The position numbers and the translations under genes are program-made. Positions 6,341 through 7,972 of a stretch of 7,972 nucleotides of DNA are shown here, piece after piece (position 1 is the first letter of the stretch; each line of letters opens with the position of its first letter). Below the pieces are notes generated by a model, which was given only the letters and a program-made list of their open reading frames with translations, made no database searches and was not told the origin of the DNA. The DNA is from Milkweed yellows phytoplasma str. MW1 (GTDB taxonomy: Bacteria > Bacillota_I > Bacilli_A > Acholeplasmatales > Acholeplasmataceae), in the NCBI RefSeq assembly GCF_000309485.1, contig NZ_AKIL01000143.1, forward strand, positions 1-7,972. Reading direction: 5' to 3'.

Positions 6341-6881
6341 TCATTTGAAATTATTGGGTTCATCTTTGTTAAAATAAGAATTGAGAAAGTCAAAAAAATA
6401 AAAAATATCATTAAATACACTTTTATTATACAATAAAAAAACTATTCTCGTTCTGATATCCATCAATAATTTAATAGTCCAAAAGGACAAGAAAATTGTT
6501 TCTTGCTTTCTAATGATCAATATTTCATTGGGATGTGTTTTTATCATTTTTATTTTCTTTTCGGTCTTGTTTATTTTTATGCGATTGAATATGAAAAAAT
6601 TTTTTTCACAAACTTGCAAGAGATTGTGAAAAATACCCATTTTAAAATATAGAACAAAACAAAAACATCTCGGACTATACTAGAAATAAGGTTAAAAAAT
6701 AAAAATGCCAAAATCATAAAAACATAAGATAAACATTTTAAGTAATCTTCATTAGGAAAAATCCAATCCAATATTGAATATAAGCGATTATTATAGTTAT
6801 TAATCCGAATATTGTCGCATAACCGGAGAAATCAAGCGTTCTTTCTTGTACTTAAACCCATGTTTTATTTAAATCTATCAT
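6341..6881 (-). pseudogene. Decayed multi-spanning membrane protein gene
   Basis: Three - strand pieces in shifting frames read as one protein of about 180 residues. Piece 1 starts at an ATG (6881), has a TAA at 6854-6852, then continues as VQERTLDFSGYATIFGL with a membrane helix, to about 6755. Piece 2 (to about 6600) holds PNEDYLKCLSYVFMILAF and more hydrophobic segments. Piece 3 (to 6341) holds KMIKTHPNEILIIRKQET and FLSFWTIKLLMDIRTRIVFL. The first shift is near a T5 run (A5 at about 6755-6759 on +). The second is inside an A6-T7 tract (6594-6606), where the FVKKIF of one frame continues as FIFNRIKINK in the other. I do not recognise the family. The last piece alone is an open frame of 99 codons from an ATG at 6640, but it lacks a ribosome-binding site. 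Nonsense plus two homopolymer shifts point to a dead gene. Homopolymer sequencing error or phase variation is possible for the shifts. Confidence 0.55.
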
Positions 6882-6908
6882 TTTTCGTTCTTTTCTTATT
6901 TTTAAAAA

Positions 6909-7025
6909 TTAAAGTTTTTTTAATTTTAATATAGGCGAAAAATATATTATTCCAAAAACTAAAAGAACACTTAAAATTAATCCCAATATTAGAGTGAACC
7001 ATCAAAGCGGTGTCAAAAGAAAACA
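6909..7025 (-). pseudogene. Decayed transmembrane fragment
   Basis: On the - strand this reads CFLLTPL, a TGA stop (7004-7002), then WFTLILGLILSVLLVFGIIYF and SPILKLKKL before TAA. The hydrophobic stretch of about 20 residues with a basic end is a convincing membrane helix with coding-like composition. There is no start codon, no ribosome-binding site and no continuation. It may be the tail of a lost gene or the displaced 5' part of the decayed membrane gene that follows on the same strand. The family is not recognised. Confidence 0.3.
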
Positions 7026-7030
7026 ACTAA

Positions 7031-7058
7031 TTGAACCAAATTGTTTATTAATTAAAAT
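7031..7058 (+). promoter_or_regulatory. Candidate promoter of the 65-codon gene
   Basis: TTGAAC (7031-7036) and TAAAAT (7053-7058) are separated by 16 bases. Each is close to the consensus, and the pair lies about 53 bases before the ATG at 7111. It overlaps a large inverted repeat, so the two elements cannot be judged independently. Confidence 0.4.
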
Positions 7059-7077
7059 AAACAGTTTGGTTTTTTTA
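7034..7077 (+). terminator. Hairpin with T-run: terminator or operator
   Basis: Positions 7034-7049 pair with 7056-7071: 16 pairs including one G-U, with a six-base loop. A T-run to 7077 follows. By structure it is a good rho-independent terminator for + strand transcripts, but no + strand gene precedes it (everything back to 4915 is - strand). It may belong to a lost gene, or the inverted repeat may be an operator or leader structure for the gene at 7111. Confidence 0.6.
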
Positions 7078-7110
7078 TTTAGCCAAACTTAAAAAAGGAG
7101 TTTTAAAAAA

Positions 7111-7308
7111 ATGAACGAACAAGAAATTGTAAATTTACTTAAAAAAGAGAAAAAAGAAAAAGAAAAGCACGACGAACAAATTTTATCTAATTTAAATATT
7201 TATGAACAATTAAATGTGCATGAACAAACGCACAACACAAAAGAAAAACCAACTAAATTCTATATGGATATTGATTCTAATGGTTGTGCTGACATTCTTT
7301 ACGTTTAA
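7111..7308 (+). CDS. 65-residue hydrophilic protein, intact 5' part of a broken gene
   Basis: This reading frame begins with a strong AAAAAAGGAG ten bases before the ATG and encodes a Lys/Glu-rich N-terminus (about 1-25, probably helical or coiled). It continues with KEKPTKFYMDIDSNGCADIL. It has no membrane segment or signal peptide, and I do not recognise the family. It can still be translated as a short product, but the frame just downstream continues the coding pattern in another phase. It is better understood as the front of the longer decayed gene described separately. Confidence 0.5.
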   Translation: MNEQEIVNLLKKEKKEKEKHDEQILSNLNIYEQLNVHEQTHNTKEKPTKFYMDIDSNGCADILYV

Positions 7309-7656
7309 AAGCCCAAAAAAAGCAATTTAAATTAAAGGTTAATGGCTTGGAAGAAACATTAACTAAACCAAAATACGTCAAAAGGAAGAAAAAAACCAAA
7401 AAATTAAATATGTATTTTATTAAGTTCGAAAATAAAACAAACTAACTATAACATTACAGAAAAAACATTATTTTTAAAGGAAACAGATATTACCGAAATA
7501 AAAACAGCATTACAAGACTTAAATAAAGGCTTTTTTAGTTTATAGTTTGACGTTACTTTAGAACAAAAATATTTTTTTAATAAGCAAACTAAAAATAAGC
7601 AAACCAAACAAATATGCATTCTTTTTATAATCAAAAAAGAATTATACAAAGTTTAA
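7111..7656 (+). pseudogene. Decayed gene, ancestral product about 180 residues
   Basis: Beyond the stop at 7306-7308 the other + frames keep a coding-like sequence. The second frame (about 7299-7445) gives AQKKQFKLKVNGLEETLTK, then a basic stretch, then LNMYFIKFENKTN and TAA. The original frame then resumes (about 7441) with TNYNITEKTLFLKETDITEI and KTALQDLNKGFFSL. It has an in-frame TAG at 7543-7545 and runs on as FDVTLEQKYFF to TAA at 7654-7656. The two frames overlap at the same residues (K-T-N into T-N-Y-N), as expected for a single-base frameshift. So one ancestral gene carries two frameshifts and one nonsense codon. The family is not recognised. A small cytoplasmic protein from a phytoplasma mobile unit is a guess from the setting only. 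Confidence 0.55.
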
Positions 7657-7698
7657 ACTATTCTGCGCCACAATTATTCATAAATCAATTAAATAACC

Positions 7699-7745
7699 AA
7701 AAAAGCCAACCTTTTTCCAAAAGGAAGGTTTTTCGTGCTTTTTAA
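7699..7745 (+). terminator. Two-tier hairpin, probable terminator of the decayed gene
   Basis: An inner stem AACCTT (7708-7713) with AAGGTT (7725-7730) also brings CC and GG of the loop together. An outer stem pairs AAAAAGC with GCTTTTT (7737-7743), ending in T. It lies about 43 bases past the last stop of the decayed gene, so it is likely that gene's surviving terminator. Confidence 0.6.
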
Positions 7746-7850
7746 AAAAACATATCCATCTTGTTTTAAACAGAAACTCGTAAATTAAATGAGCTTTTTT
7801 ATCGAAGCATTTTTTTTTAACTATTAATTTTTATTTTCCTTAGAGCTTTG

Positions 7851-7896
7851 ATGGCAAAAACATACCTTAAAAAGGTATGCCGAAGGTCGCCTCCAT
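7851..7896 (-). terminator. GC-richer structured patch with 8-bp hairpin
   Basis: CATACCTT (7861-7868) and AAGGTATG (7872-7879) form a perfect stem with a three-base loop. Read on the - strand the stem is followed by five T, the form of a rho-independent terminator for a transcript entering from the right. ATGG (7851-7854) and CCAT (7893-7896) could close an outer stem. The patch is clearly richer in G and C than its surroundings, unlike the other hairpins here. It could be a terminator, a repeat end or part of a small structured RNA; no RNA family is recognised. Confidence 0.4.
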
Positions 7897-7926
7897 AGTT
7901 AAATTTTAATATTTTTTAAAAAAAGG

Positions 7927-7959
7927 TTGACAAAAATTTTTTTTATGTTATCATATAAT
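7927..7959 (+). promoter_or_regulatory. Strong consensus promoter pointing out of the window
   Basis: A perfect TTGACA (7927-7932) is followed after 16 bases by TATCAT (7949-7954), one mismatch from consensus. A perfect TATAAT (7954-7959) lies at a longer 21-base spacing. It is the best sigma-70-type promoter in the window and should drive a gene or RNA starting beyond the right edge. Confidence 0.75.
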
Positions 7960-7972
7960 AAATTAATAAATA

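Larger units (their letters stand above)
7657..7926. other. Non-coding stretch, no gene seen
   Basis: No credible reading frame is visible on either strand. The stretch holds the two-tier hairpin (7699-7745), a weak five-pair hairpin followed by T6 (7777-7800), a long T run, and a GC-richer patch with a perfect 8-bp stem (7851-7896). It probably consists of remnants and terminators between the decayed gene and a transcription unit that starts at the right edge. Confidence 0.5.

Noticed and set aside
6388..6430. TTGACT and a TATAAT on the - strand upstream of the repeat-protein gene
   Set aside because: Neither box has a partner at proper spacing, so I could not assemble a believable promoter from them.
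7525..7546. Near-match (21 of 22 bases) to the right arm of the terminator at 4869-4890
   Set aside because: The shared string is mostly A and T, lies inside a coding remnant and lacks the other arm; chance similarity is likely.
7446..7649. A - strand 67-codon frame
   Set aside because: It lies opposite the decayed + strand gene, has no ribosome-binding site and has low-complexity content.
7840..7910. Resemblance of the folded patch to a riboswitch such as the Mg-sensing M-box or glycine type
   Set aside because: Only short scattered strings match, the conserved core is absent, and no gene follows on the strand concerned.
1..7972. CRISPR array, tRNA, rRNA, transposase or phage genes
   Set aside because: I found no regularly spaced repeats, no cloverleaf-forming sequence and no transposase, integrase or phage structural motifs on either strand.

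Overview
The window looks like chromosomal DNA of a 'Candidatus Phytoplasma' species (Mollicutes, Acholeplasmatales). It is extremely AT-rich, with poly-A and poly-T runs between genes. Every intact gene ends in TAA. The tryptophan codons I checked are TGG, and no intact reading frame contains TGA, so the standard code fits better than the Mycoplasma/Spiroplasma code. The gene set fits too: YneF, NlpA/MetQ-type binding proteins, a SufS-SufU pair without SufBCD, and a long repeat protein of the phytoplasma-typical DUF2963 type. The assignment rests on recognition of these families, not on a database search.

Left part (1-3180, all +). A short operon carries yneF, a small membrane protein with a SieB-like tail and, probably, an OsmC/Ohr-family thiol peroxidase; it ends at a hairpin near 1135-1165. 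Next comes a perfect 16-bp palindrome abutting a -10-like box, then two tandem, clearly paralogous NlpA/MetQ-type substrate-binding proteins. Neither has a visible signal peptide or lipobox. A hairpin with a U-tract follows the second one.

Middle part (3181-4900, +). sufS and sufU are adjacent and close together. They encode a cysteine desulfurase and its zinc-dependent sulfur-acceptor partner. The pair ends at a perfect 23-bp inverted repeat that can also terminate the convergent gene on the other strand. Apart from the two small membrane proteins, positions 687-4840 have a sulfur/thiol theme: peroxide reduction, probable methionine-type uptake proteins and sulfur mobilisation. Whether these genes are functionally linked is inference.

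Right part. A 465-residue membrane-anchored repeat protein lies on the - strand (4915-6312), read from a TTG start with a good ribosome-binding site. From 6313 to the end I see no clearly intact gene apart from a 65-codon reading frame. That stretch holds two decayed genes, a decayed transmembrane fragment, several hairpins, a small GC-rich structured patch and, at the right edge, a strong consensus promoter pointing out of the window. It reads as a gene graveyard, possibly left by an old mobile-unit insertion, though no transposase or integrase is recognisable here.
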